A stretch of DNA of 64,000 bases from Scybalousia_A sp963540815. Lineage in GTDB: Bacteria; Bacteroidota; Bacteroidia; Bacteroidales; P3. The notes below the pieces were generated by a model that saw only the letters and a program-made list of their open reading frames with translations, ran no database searches and was not told the DNA's origin. Made by a program: the position numbers and the translations under genes. Of the stretch, positions 16,925 through 25,453 are shown in pieces. Every line of letters starts with the position of its first letter. Positions within the stretch are counted from its first letter, which is position 1. The stretch covers positions 7,193 through 71,192 of the forward strand of contig CAUTQY010000008.1 of the NCBI GenBank assembly GCA_963540815.1, written 5' to 3'.

Positions 16925-16966
16925 GTGTTACATATCCGTAAAAAATAATAAACATATATGTAACAC
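16925..16966 (-). promoter_or_regulatory. Inverted repeat upstream of lon, candidate operator
   Basis: Perfect 11-bp arms, GTGTTACATAT (16925-16935) and ATATGTAACAC (16956-16966), with a 20-nt spacer, 31-72 bp upstream of the lon ATG. The sequence is not the CIRCE/HrcA element. It could bind a dimeric regulator or form a leader hairpin. Confidence 0.45.
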
Positions 16967-16988
16967 ATTATTGTTGGTTTGATAAAAA

Positions 16989-18170
16989 TTATGCTCTTCT
17001 TTTATTTTTAGTTGATTCTTTGTAGATATGACGAAGAATTTCCTTGTCCATATCCGTCATATCAATATCTCGTCTTTTTTGGACAATTTCCGCCACTTCT
17101 ATAGCCTTTTCTATATCATAAATTCTAACACCTCCCGTATTACCTCCCCAGTAAAAAGAGTGTACAAAATTTCTTTGATAACCAGCTCCGAAAATATTAC
17201 AATTCACACCAACCACGGTACCGGTATTAAACATGGTATTTATTCCGCATTTGGAATAATCGGCCATTATTGTCCCACAGAATATGGTACCGGTAGAAAC
17301 AAAAGTACTCTTATCTATAGACCACAATCTAACGTCCTCGTACGTATTTTTCAAATTTGAGGCATTACTATCCGCTCCTATGTTACACCACTCACCGATA
17401 ACACTATTACCAAAGAAACCGTCATGTGCCTTATTTGAATAACCGAACATTACCACATTTTCCAATTCTCCTCCTACCTTACAGTAAGGTCCGAGCGTGG
17501 TAGCACCGTAAATTTTTGCCGAAAGTTTAACAACAGCATGTTCCAGCATAGCAAAAGGTCCTCTAATAACGGCATTCTCCATTATCTCTGCTTGTGCGCC
17601 TATATAAACAGGTCCTTCACTTGCATTAATAACAGCACACTCAACCTTTGCTCCTTGCTCTACAAAAATATTTCCCCCTATAACCATATTAGTCTTACTA
17701 AGTGGCATACTTTTTCTTCCCTTGGTCAGAACTTCAAAGTCGTATCTCAATTCCTTATCATTCAAAAGAAAAATATCGGCAAGAGAACTCAACTTTACAA
17801 ATTCTCCCTTGTATTCCAATCTTTCACTACTCTCCTCCTCGTCTGACAAAAAACCTTCCTTTGTTTTATACATGGCAATAACGACCTCATTACCGATGAG
17901 AGTTTGTCCAGGTTGCATATTTTTTATCATCTCTATCATTTCCAATCGCGGACAAACGGAGGAGTTTATCAATAACATAGCCTCAGACATAACCATCGGA
18001 TATTTCTTTGAGAGATAATCTTCGGTCAAAGTGGATGTTTTTGCGTTTAGTGCTTTCTCCCATTTTTCTCTTATGGTCATAATACCCAATCTTATTTCAC
18101 AAACAGGACGGGTATAAGTCATGGGCTTCAGAGCATCCCTTGTTGCATCATCAAACAATATATAGTTCAT
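16989..18170 (-). CDS. Alternative GlmU-family sugar nucleotidyltransferase / acetyltransferase
   Basis: A 393-residue protein with the Bacteroidetes pattern of alternative GlmU: a degenerate N-terminal nucleotidyltransferase-like half starting MNYILFDDATRDALKPMTYTRP, followed by a left-handed beta-helix of hexapeptide repeats (about residues 190-340: NVVMFGYSNKAHDGFFGNSVIGEWCNIGADSN, TIMADYSKCGINTMFNTGTVVGVNCNIFG). Members of this family are proposed to make UDP-N-acetylglucosamine. The classical LxAGxGTRM nucleotide-binding loop of GlmU is absent at the N-terminus, as in the rest of this family. A -7 box (TACTTTTG on the minus strand, 18257-18264) lies 86 bp upstream of the ATG at 18170. 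Confidence 0.8.
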   Translation of the reverse strand: MNYILFDDATRDALKPMTYTRPVCEIRLGIMTIREKWEKALNAKTSTLTEDYLSKKYPMVMSEAMLLINSSVCPRLEMIEMIKNMQPGQTLIGNEVVIAMYKTKEGFLSDEEESSERLEYKGEFVKLSSLADIFLLNDKELRYDFEVLTKGRKSMPLSKTNMVIGGNIFVEQGAKVECAVINASEGPVYIGAQAEIMENAVIRGPFAMLEHAVVKLSAKIYGATTLGPYCKVGGELENVVMFGYSNKAHDGFFGNSVIGEWCNIGADSNASNLKNTYEDVRLWSIDKSTFVSTGTIFCGTIMADYSKCGINTMFNTGTVVGVNCNIFGAGYQRNFVHSFYWGGNTGGVRIYDIEKAIEVAEIVQKRRDIDMTDMDKEILRHIYKESTKNKRRA

Positions 18171-18256
18171 AATTTTAAATATTATTTATTATCAAACACA
18201 AAAATATCAAATTCGTTATCTATTTTTGTTATACACTATTTTTAGTTATTAAGTTA

Positions 18257-18264
18257 CAAAAGTA
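18257..18264 (-). promoter_or_regulatory. -7 element of the GlmU-like gene
   Basis: TACTTTTG on the minus strand, giving a leader of about 80 nt. No -33 TTG at canonical spacing. Confidence 0.45.
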
Positions 18265-18309
18265 GATATTTTTTATAAACTCTCTAACAAAAAATATTCC
18301 TTTTTTATA

Positions 18310-18363
18310 AAAAATAAAAAAAACAAGTATCATTCGACAACAATGTTTATCGGACGATACTTG
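18310..18363 (-). terminator. Terminator of rpmE2
   Basis: CAAGTATC (18324-18331) pairs with GATACTTG (18356-18363), with a partly paired loop. On the minus strand the stem is followed by TTTTTTTTATTTTT. Confidence 0.75.
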
Positions 18364-18397
18364 CTTTGCCAAAAAATTGCGGTAAAAACCAAATAAT

Positions 18398-18670
18398 TTA
18401 TTGTGCTGAATTATTACCCAGAGGCTTACGGTTTTTATATTTGCTCAAAAACTTATCAACCCTACCAGCAGTATCTACCAACTTAACCTTTCCCGTAAAG
18501 AAAGGGTGAGAAGTATTGGAAATTTCTAATTTGATAAGGGGATAAGTCTCTCCGTCTATCTCTATTGTTTCTCTTGAATTTGCGCAGGAACGTGTCAAAA
18601 AAACTTGTTCGTTTGACATATCTTTGAACGCACACACTCTATAATTCTTCGGATGAATATCTTTCTTCAT
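18398..18670 (-). CDS. rpmE2: 50S ribosomal protein L31, type B
   Basis: A 90-residue type B L31. Recognised by MKKDIHPKNYRVCAFKDMSN at the N-terminus, ETYPLIKLEISNTSHPFFTG in the middle, and VDKFLSKYKNRK near the end. It lacks the CxxC zinc pair of the type A protein, so it is the zinc-independent form. It is a single-gene unit with its own promoter at 18786-18793 and terminator at 18310-18363. The untranslated leader is about 110 nt, long for this genome. Confidence 0.95.
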   Translation of the reverse strand: MKKDIHPKNYRVCAFKDMSNEQVFLTRSCANSRETIEIDGETYPLIKLEISNTSHPFFTGKVKLVDTAGRVDKFLSKYKNRKPLGNNSAQ

Positions 18671-18785
18671 TACCTTATATTGTTTTTTTATTTATACTTC
18701 TTATACTACTACACTACTCAGCAAAGAAAAATGCCCTTATTTCCCATACGAATCAAACAAATCCTTCGCTTTTGCTAAACGAATG

Positions 18786-18793
18786 CAAAGGTA
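18786..18793 (-). promoter_or_regulatory. -7 element of rpmE2
   Basis: TACCTTTG on the minus strand. The start codon is 116 nt downstream, leaving a long leader at 18671-18785 with no obvious strong hairpin by eye. Confidence 0.55.
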
Positions 18794-18833
18794 CTACATT
18801 TTTTTATACTGAGATTGTTTTGATATACTTTTT

Positions 18834-20762
18834 TTACTTATCTTCTTGACTAACCTGTTTTTCCTCCGATGAATTTTCCGTTTTTTCAGCGTCTTTTTGA
18901 GGCTGTTTATTTTCTGCGGATTGCTTCAATTTTTCCATAAGTTCCTCTTTCTGTGCTTTCAGTTTCAAAATCTTACGTTCAAATTCCTGTTTAAGCAGGT
19001 CTGCATTTTTACTGTTTGCAAAGAATCCGATATTGTTTTCCACTCTATTTATTTCCTCTTCCAAAGCGTTTATTTTTCTACGAACAGCCACATCCCCTTG
19101 TTCTTTCAATCTTTCGAACAGATTATTACCATTTCTGCCCTTGGAAGCAATCTCCTCGGCGCTTATTTGCAATTTATCTCTATTGCCGGCAATAATCTCA
19201 TCCCATTGTTTTTGCAACTTTTTTCTCTCCTCTCTCGGAACGAACCCAATATCAAACCAACGTTTTTGAAAATCTTTCAGAACCTCTACGTTCTCTTGTT
19301 TATCTTCAACAAACCGATGATCTTTTAACTCTTCTATAAGGGCTTGTTTTTTTTGCAAATTTTCCTCCACATCTTTGTGTGTTTGCAAATAATTTTCACT
19401 CTTTCTCTTAAAGAATTCGTCACACGCCGCTCTAAACCGTAACCAGACCTTATCACTAAGATTTTTCTTTACACGACCAATATGCTTCCACTCCTCTTGC
19501 AATTCTTTAAGTTCCCTTGTTGCAATCTCAAAATCCTCTCTTTTAGATATTTCTTCTGCCTTAAGACAAAGTTCAACTTTTTTGTTATAGTTTTCTTCCT
19601 CCGTCTGTCTGTTTTGTTCAAACATCTGCTTTCTTTTTTCAAAGAATCCGTCTATCATGCTTTTAAATTGCACCCAAAGAGTTTCATTATCCGACTTTGG
19701 CACAGGACCTATGGTTTTCCACTTGACAAACAAATCATTTACCTCCGAAGTCGCCTCATTCCACTCTTTCATGGTTTTGAACTCTTTTGAAACCACAAGG
19801 GTTATTTGTTCCTTGAGCGCTATTTTCTTTGCTTTGTTTTCTTCCAATTCTTCGGAACGTTTCAAATAATATTCTCTTCTTCTTTGATTGATGGCATCAG
19901 AGGCTCTTTTAAATCTTTCCCAGACCTCATCATTTTTATCTGAAGGCACAGCGCCTATTTCTTTCCATTGTTTATGATATTCTTGCAATATGGCAAAACT
20001 GTTGTTTATATCCTCGTCAACCAACAATTCTTCCACTTTTTCACAAAGAATGAGTTTCTTTTCCAAATTCTTTTTCAAGTCCAAATCTCTCAATTCTTTG
20101 TTTATTTTTACTTTCTCGTAGAATTTTTCTATCAAAAAATGATAACTCTCCCAAAGGTTATTAACCTCGTTGTGAGGAACATTGCCTATTTCTTTCCACT
20201 TATCTTGAATTTTGTTAAACTCATCGTATATTTCTTTAAGTGTTTGTTCACTATCCAACAACTTTTTCAAATCATCCAAGAGATTTTGTTTCTTTTTTAA
20301 ATTTTCCTCTTTTTGTTGTTCCTCTTTCTTTTGGTTTTCAGTACGTATTTCCTTATATTTATTGTATAATTCTCTAAATTTCGTATCTGCAACATCCTCT
20401 TTAAACTGTTCCTCCGTCGTTAAACTCCCTTCTTCCTGTTCACTATCCGATACATGTACGATTTTCAAATCCGGTTTTGGCAAATTTTTGAATGTATTTT
20501 TCAATAACGGCACTTTTGTTCTCAACTCCTCATAATCGTTTCTATCTATGAGATTCTGCAACTCTTCCACCAGCTCCTCTCTTGTTTTAGAGGAGTATTC
20601 CTTAATCAATTCTTCCATAGATACCTCAACACTGTCTTTCAAAGATTCCTCCTTGTTGTCATCAACAATTTGTTCTTTGACCGGTTGTTCGGTTTGTACC
20701 TGAATATTTTCATTTTCCTCAGGTTGCATTTGCACATTACGTACATCTTGTGTGTTATCCAT
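18834..20762 (-). CDS. DUF349 repeat protein, long coiled coil
   Basis: A 642-residue, highly charged, largely helical protein. It has five recurring units of about 70-75 residues, each with a WKxIG-VP core: DKWKEIGNVPHNEVNNLW, KQWKEIGAVPSDKNDEVW, VKWKTIGPVPKSDNETLW, EEWKHIGRVKKNLSDKVW, and a diverged KRWFDIGFVPREERKKLQ. These are DUF349 repeats. The N-terminal 100 residues are acidic and low-complexity; the C-terminus is a Glu/Lys coiled coil. Its role is unknown. I chose the ATG at 20762 (MDNTQDV), because an upstream in-frame ATG at 20855 sits at the -7 box and would not be in the mRNA. Confidence 0.85.
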   Translation of the reverse strand: MDNTQDVRNVQMQPEENENIQVQTEQPVKEQIVDDNKEESLKDSVEVSMEELIKEYSSKTREELVEELQNLIDRNDYEELRTKVPLLKNTFKNLPKPDLKIVHVSDSEQEEGSLTTEEQFKEDVADTKFRELYNKYKEIRTENQKKEEQQKEENLKKKQNLLDDLKKLLDSEQTLKEIYDEFNKIQDKWKEIGNVPHNEVNNLWESYHFLIEKFYEKVKINKELRDLDLKKNLEKKLILCEKVEELLVDEDINNSFAILQEYHKQWKEIGAVPSDKNDEVWERFKRASDAINQRRREYYLKRSEELEENKAKKIALKEQITLVVSKEFKTMKEWNEATSEVNDLFVKWKTIGPVPKSDNETLWVQFKSMIDGFFEKRKQMFEQNRQTEEENYNKKVELCLKAEEISKREDFEIATRELKELQEEWKHIGRVKKNLSDKVWLRFRAACDEFFKRKSENYLQTHKDVEENLQKKQALIEELKDHRFVEDKQENVEVLKDFQKRWFDIGFVPREERKKLQKQWDEIIAGNRDKLQISAEEIASKGRNGNNLFERLKEQGDVAVRRKINALEEEINRVENNIGFFANSKNADLLKQEFERKILKLKAQKEELMEKLKQSAENKQPQKDAEKTENSSEEKQVSQEDK

Positions 20763-20841
20763 AACAAAAAGTTTGTTTATTAAAACATCCCCAAAAGATG
20801 CATTGAATAAATATTTTACAGTAGTTTCCCTAAAATTTTTG

Positions 20842-20871
20842 CAAACATATAACATTTTTTTATTTCAACAA
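20842..20871 (-). promoter_or_regulatory. Promoter of the DUF349 gene
   Basis: Minus-strand TTG (20869-20871), 19-nt spacer, TATGTTTG (20842-20849). It fixes the translation start at 20762 rather than 20855. Confidence 0.7.
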
Positions 20872-20928
20872 TATTTTTTCATTTTTTTTGTTATAAAAAC
20901 ACAAATAATATATGGAAAGATATTTATT

Positions 20929-20944
20929 TACTCAAAAGTGAGTA
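20929..20944 (+). promoter_or_regulatory. Palindrome abutting the feoAB promoter, candidate metal-regulator operator
   Basis: TACTCA-AAAG-TGAGTA, perfect 6-bp arms, ending one base before the -33 TTG (20945-20947) of feoAB. Its placement suits a repressor such as a Fur or DtxR family member; the short arms make chance occurrence possible. Confidence 0.4.
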
Positions 20945-20975
20945 TTGTGACGTAGATAAATTCATAGTAATTTTG
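20945..20975 (+). promoter_or_regulatory. Promoter of feoAB
   Basis: TTG (20945-20947), 20-nt spacer, TAATTTTG (20968-20975), 26 nt before the ATG at 21002. Confidence 0.7.
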
Positions 20976-21001
20976 CAAGCTACAAATCTTGGTAATCCGT
21001 A

Positions 21002-23398
21002 ATGTTATTATCCGAACTTAAAATAGGAGAAAAAGCCATTGTATTAAAGGTAAGAGGCTATGGTGCTTTTAGAAAGAGAATCATGGAGATGGGCTTTATC
21101 AATGGTATCGAAGTGGAGGCCGTCCTAAACGCTCCTTTGAAAGACCCTATTAAGTATAGGATAATGGATTTTGATGTCTCTCTCAGAAGGAAAGATGCAG
21201 AGAACATTGAAATTATTTCAATAGAGGAGGCAAAGCAAGAAATACGTAATCTTGCAAACGGAGAGAGTACGCCACCTTTTGTGACGGTAAACGATAACGA
21301 AACAGAGAACATAAAATACATAGTAGAAAAAAAATCCAAGGTTATAAGTGTGGCATTGGTAGGAAATCCCAATTGCGGTAAAACTTCCATTTTCAATATT
21401 GCAGCCAATGCGCACGAGAGGGTTGGTAATTATAGCGGGGTAACCGTAGATGAAAAACAGGGTAAGTTTGAATACAAAGGTTATACCTTCATTCTTACAG
21501 ACCTGCCGGGTACGTATTCCCTAAGTGCCTATTCTCCTGAGGAACTTTATGTAAGACAACATATAGTACAAAAAAAACCGGATATTATCCTTAACGTTTT
21601 AGACTCCTCTAACTTGGAACGCAATCTTTATCTTACGACACAGCTCATAGATATGGATTTGCGTCTGGTTATAGGATTGAACATGTTTGACGAATTACAA
21701 CAAAGAGGAGACACGTTAGACTATATTCAATTAAGCAAACTTATCGGTTGTCCGTGTATGCCGACAACGGCGAGAACAGGTAAGGGAATAACCGAACTAT
21801 TCTCAAAAATCATAGAAGTTTATGAAGGCAAGGATACCGTTACTCATCATATACATGTAAACCACGGAAAGGAAATAGAAAAAGGAATTAAACTTCTCAG
21901 AGACTCTATAAAAAAATACCACCCTACCGATGAAATGTCCTCTCGTTTTTTGGCTATAAAGCTTTTGGAAAACGACTCTCAAATAAAACAAAAAATACAA
22001 GAGTTTGACGAAGAAAAGGAGATTCTAAATCTTAGAGATAAAATAAGCGAAAATTTTCAAAAGGAATTTAAGACGGATTTGGAAGAAGCCATAACCGATG
22101 CAAAATATGGTTTTATTAGAGGAATATTAAAGGAAGTCTACAAAAAATCAAAGGAAAAAAATATAAACAAAATAACCGAACAGATAGACTCTGTGGTTAC
22201 AAATAAGTTTTTGGGGTTTCCTCTGTTTATTTTGTTTATGTTTGTTACCTTTTTCTGTACTTTCTTTCTTGGACAGTACCCTATGGATTGGATAGATAAT
22301 TTATTTGCTTTGATAGGAGAAAAGGTAAGTACTTACATGGCAGACGGTCCGTTCAAAGATATGTTGGTTGATGGTATAATAGGGGGAGTTGGTAGCGTTA
22401 TTGTATTTTTACCTAATATTCTAATTCTTTATCTTTTCATTTCTTTTATGGAGGATAGTGGCTATATGGCTCGTGCGGCGTTCATTATGGACAAATTAAT
22501 GCACAAAATGGGGTTGCACGGCAAAAGTTTTATACCTATGATTATGGGATTTGGTTGTAATGTACCCGCCATAATGGCTACTCGCACCATAGAAGACAAA
22601 AAATCCCGTATGATAACAATGCTTATCATTCCTCTTATGTCTTGTTCCGCAAGAGTTCCCATATACCTTATACTAATAGGAGCATTTTTTCCTTCACACG
22701 CGGCAATAATTTTGTTGTTGCTTTATCTTCTCGGTATGTCACTGGCAGTTTTAATGGCAAACATATTCAGTAAGTTTGTTGTAAAGGGGGAAAGCACTCC
22801 TTTCGTTATGGAGTTGCCTCCTTATAGAATGCCGACTTCAAAGGCTATGCTAAGACATACATGGGAAAAAGGCAAACAATATTTAAAGAAAATGGGAACC
22901 GTAATTCTTTTTGCCTCCATACTTGTTTGGGCATTGGGATATTACCCGAACCACAACAAGTATAACAACCCAAATCAACAGATGGAAAACTCTTATCTCG
23001 GTAAGATAGGAAAAACAATAGAACCCGTTATGCAGCCTTGCGGTTTTGAGTGGAAACAGAGCGTAGCCCTGCTTAGCGGTGCCTTTGCCAAAGAGGTAGT
23101 GGCCTCCACTATGGGGGTTCTCTATTCTTCGTCGGAAGAAAGTATAAAAATATCCGAAAGTGAAGGAGAGGATACCGAACTGAGGATTTCAAAACTTATT
23201 CACAACAATATGACTCCTCTTTCTGCTTTTTCAATGTTGATATTTGTACTTTTGTATATGCCATGTCTTTCTGCCATAGCGGCAATTAAAGGAGAAAGCG
23301 GAAAATGGAAGTGGGCTTTATTCACCGCTTTCTATACAATATGTTTGGCTTGGATTTGTTCTGCATTGGTTTATCAAATAGGAGGTTTGATTTTATGA
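21002..23398 (+). CDS. feoB: FeoA-FeoB fusion, ferrous iron transporter
   Basis: A 798-residue inner-membrane Fe(II) transporter. Residues 1-75 are an SH3-like FeoA domain (LLSELKIGEKAIVLKV, FRKRIMEMGFINGIEV). A linker leads to the FeoB G domain: G1 GNPNCGKTSIFN at about 120-131, G3 DLPGTYSL, G4-like GLNMFDEL. The membrane part contains paired Gate regions (IVFLPNILILYLFISFMEDSGYMARAAFIMD, SCSARVPIYLILIGAFF) and the FGCNVPAIMATRTI loop. FeoA-FeoB fusion is common in Bacteroidetes. The stop overlaps the following Cys-rich gene by 4 bp. Confidence 0.96.
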   Translation: MLLSELKIGEKAIVLKVRGYGAFRKRIMEMGFINGIEVEAVLNAPLKDPIKYRIMDFDVSLRRKDAENIEIISIEEAKQEIRNLANGESTPPFVTVNDNETENIKYIVEKKSKVISVALVGNPNCGKTSIFNIAANAHERVGNYSGVTVDEKQGKFEYKGYTFILTDLPGTYSLSAYSPEELYVRQHIVQKKPDIILNVLDSSNLERNLYLTTQLIDMDLRLVIGLNMFDELQQRGDTLDYIQLSKLIGCPCMPTTARTGKGITELFSKIIEVYEGKDTVTHHIHVNHGKEIEKGIKLLRDSIKKYHPTDEMSSRFLAIKLLENDSQIKQKIQEFDEEKEILNLRDKISENFQKEFKTDLEEAITDAKYGFIRGILKEVYKKSKEKNINKITEQIDSVVTNKFLGFPLFILFMFVTFFCTFFLGQYPMDWIDNLFALIGEKVSTYMADGPFKDMLVDGIIGGVGSVIVFLPNILILYLFISFMEDSGYMARAAFIMDKLMHKMGLHGKSFIPMIMGFGCNVPAIMATRTIEDKKSRMITMLIIPLMSCSARVPIYLILIGAFFPSHAAIILLLLYLLGMSLAVLMANIFSKFVVKGESTPFVMELPPYRMPTSKAMLRHTWEKGKQYLKKMGTVILFASILVWALGYYPNHNKYNNPNQQMENSYLGKIGKTIEPVMQPCGFEWKQSVALLSGAFAKEVVASTMGVLYSSSEESIKISESEGEDTELRISKLIHNNMTPLSAFSMLIFVLLYMPCLSAIAAIKGESGKWKWALFTAFYTICLAWICSALVYQIGGLIL

Positions 23399-23532
23399 TA
23401 CAGAATATTTTGGTAATACTGACAATAATAGTTGTAGGATTTGTTTCCTTAAAAAAGGTTTTTCGTACATTGAAAACAAAAGACTCATCTTGCACAAACA
23501 AAAAATGTAAATCTTGTCCGAATTGCCATTGA
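23395..23532 (+). CDS. FeoB-associated Cys-rich membrane protein
   Basis: A 45-residue protein: one transmembrane helix (IQNILVILTIIVVGFVSL), a short basic stretch, and a C-terminal cysteine cluster, SSCTNKKCKSCPNCH, with four Cys and a His. The ATG at 23395 overlaps the feoB stop (ATGA). This is the layout of the small FeoB-associated protein family; a role in handing over or sensing iron is often suggested but not proven. Confidence 0.85.
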   Translation: MIQNILVILTIIVVGFVSLKKVFRTLKTKDSSCTNKKCKSCPNCH

Positions 23533-23596
23533 TAAAAATGATATTAAGAAAAACAGGCTATGCCTGAGTTATTATAATTGTTCCTTAAATACTTTG

Positions 23597-23636
23597 AAGT
23601 AGGCTTGTCGCGAAGACAATCACCTACTTTTTTTAT
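23597..23636 (+). terminator. Terminator of the feo operon
   Basis: AAGTAGG...TTGTC, loop GCGAA, GACAA...CCTACTT, followed by seven T. It lies about 65 nt beyond the last feo gene. Confidence 0.85.
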
Positions 23637-23707
23637 TGTCGTATAAAATAATATTATAAAAAGCAAATATTTTTTTGAATTATTTAATCACCTTTAGAAT
23701 ATTTTTT

Positions 23708-23715
23708 TACATTTG
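23708..23715 (+). promoter_or_regulatory. -7 element ahead of the second frameshifted cargo gene
   Basis: TACATTTG. The start codon at 23753 follows a strong AAAGGAGGA ribosome binding site. Confidence 0.5.
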
Positions 23716-23752
23716 CAAAATACAAAATAACATTGATCAAAAAGGAGGATGT

Positions 23753-24339
23753 ATGCGAAAAAAATTACTACTTTTAGTTTGTATAATATCATTTCTACAA
23801 ACTAACCCTTTTGCCCAAGTGCAAAATAGTTCGGAAAAAAGAATAAACATGTGGATAGCACCGCAAGTTCACACCATTAAAACCGAGACATTTAAGGATA
23901 TTGGAGTCGTAACGTTGTTAGAGATACCACAGGTAATTCTGTTTGTATGTTGAATGGTGGTAACGTTTTTGAGATAGATGCTATCTATACATTAAAACCT
24001 TTTAATTTGTCTCTATATAATACTATTATTACGACCCCTTCAAACAGTATGGGGCTATTCGATAATCTTAATAGTATAACACTGTATGGACAAGAAAATG
24101 AATATTACAGAGTAGCCGGAGAGGACAACAATACACTTCTTTGCTATTGGTTTGACAAATATAATAACAATAACAACGGAGGTTTATGCTATAAAATATA
24201 TAATACTCCCGTTTCTACAGAAAAAACCCTCTTTATGAATATTTTTAATTATACATACTTTACTAGTTGTAGCAGTTCTTTTGATGCTATAGCTTTTGAT
24301 ACATATAGTTTATCATTAATTAACCTTTGTTCCGATTAA
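23753..24339 (+). pseudogene. Secreted cargo-type protein gene interrupted by a frameshift
   Basis: The first frame (23753-23953) encodes MRKKLLLLVCIISFLQTNPFAQ, a signal peptide similar to that at 5317, then SSEKRINMWIAPQVHTIKTE, and stops soon after VVTLLEIPQ. A second frame, shifted by one base near 23915-23930, reads VRDTTGNSVCMLNGGNVFEIDA and continues to 24339. It includes CYWFDKYNNNNNGG, similar to WFDKYSGNYNN in the locus at 4384-5317. No sorting domain is seen at its end, so it may also be truncated; the intact T9SS cargo gene starts 17 bp later and may have been part of the same unit. Sequencing error is possible. Confidence 0.65.
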
Positions 24340-24355
24340 AAAACAATATAGTATT

Positions 24356-25375
24356 ATGAAAAAATTAATATTTTTTATTATTCAGGTATTTGTCTTTATA
24401 TCTGTCAGTGCGCAGTGTGTTCATTGGAACCATTGCAATGAGGATACTCTTAATATGAGAAAATACAATAATTATCTTCTACCTCATAGTACATGCGGGG
24501 AGGTTAATCTTGATATACTAACCCCCACAAATAGATTGCAAGACTTATATGACAGCGGAGTATATTATTCCGGAACTTTCATATATTATGGTAACTATAA
24601 TGTCCCCAATGTCTGCTTTGATTATGCTCAACCATATAATGTAAAAAGGGATACCATCCCAATTGTGGGACTATCCGGATATATAAAAATAACATCCTAC
24701 GATGCTATGCAATCATACTTGATAGATAATTTTAATTATTATTTTGAGTTGAGAGATGAAAGTTTAAACAATATATTGTGGCAAGTTAGTATTAAAGATA
24801 CTTTTATTAATAACTGCGGATATGCAACACTTAGATATACGGAAGCACTTTTTGATACTGTTATAAAAGTTCACGGAAAATTTTATGTTGTCTATCATAC
24901 GCCGGACACGACACCTCAGCTTACTTTCCCTATAGATAATATGTATAATATAAACACTGTTATTTATGCGACAGATAACATTTGTCCCGAAGATGAAGAC
25001 TATCCACTTTTGAGAAACAACAGCGGAGATTGGATACCTTTGGATGTAGGTAATCCTGTAAACCCCAGACCTATGACAATGCTTTACCTTTTTCCTATCT
25101 ATCAAGAAACCGAGCAATCGGAATTAAAGGAAATAGAGGACAACTCCGATATTATTCAAGTTTTTCCTACTCCTACAACGGACATGTTAAATATCAATTC
25201 CGGTTACAAAATTCGCAATTTGGAATTGTATGACCAACAAGGAAAACTTCTGCAAGAAAAACAGCCGGATGCTTATAATTGTAGAATATCTTTAAGTGAT
25301 TTTTCAAAAGGAGTTTATTTTATTAAAGTAATTACTTCCAAAGGGCAAGCAATTAAGAAAATTATAAAAGAGTAA
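24356..25375 (+). CDS. Secreted protein with T9SS type A sorting domain, function unknown
   Basis: A 339-residue protein. It has a signal peptide (MKKLIFFIIQVFVFISVSAQ), a central domain with DTIPIVGLSGYIKI, YYFELRDESLNNILWQVS and IKVHGKFYVVYHTPD, and a T9SS sorting domain from about residue 260: IQVFPTPTTDMLNINSGYKI, LELYDQQGKLLQEKQ, FSKGVYFIKVITSKG, KKIIKE. It is the intact relative of the frameshifted protein at 4384-5317, sharing both central and C-terminal segments. Central domain function is not recognised. Confidence 0.8.
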   Translation: MKKLIFFIIQVFVFISVSAQCVHWNHCNEDTLNMRKYNNYLLPHSTCGEVNLDILTPTNRLQDLYDSGVYYSGTFIYYGNYNVPNVCFDYAQPYNVKRDTIPIVGLSGYIKITSYDAMQSYLIDNFNYYFELRDESLNNILWQVSIKDTFINNCGYATLRYTEALFDTVIKVHGKFYVVYHTPDTTPQLTFPIDNMYNINTVIYATDNICPEDEDYPLLRNNSGDWIPLDVGNPVNPRPMTMLYLFPIYQETEQSELKEIEDNSDIIQVFPTPTTDMLNINSGYKIRNLELYDQQGKLLQEKQPDAYNCRISLSDFSKGVYFIKVITSKGQAIKKIIKE

Positions 25376-25393
25376 TAAAAATCTTATACACAA

Positions 25394-25432
25394 AAAAGAG
25401 TATAAAACCATTTCAAAGTTTTATACTCTTTT
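25394..25432. terminator. Bidirectional terminator between the cargo gene and the acyl-CoA dehydrogenase gene
   Basis: A 15-bp stem built on AAAAGAGTATAAAAC (25394-25408) and its complement (25418-25432), 9-nt loop, T-rich on both exits. It serves two convergent genes. Confidence 0.85.
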
Positions 25433-25453
25433 GCTTTATAAATAACTTTTCGT

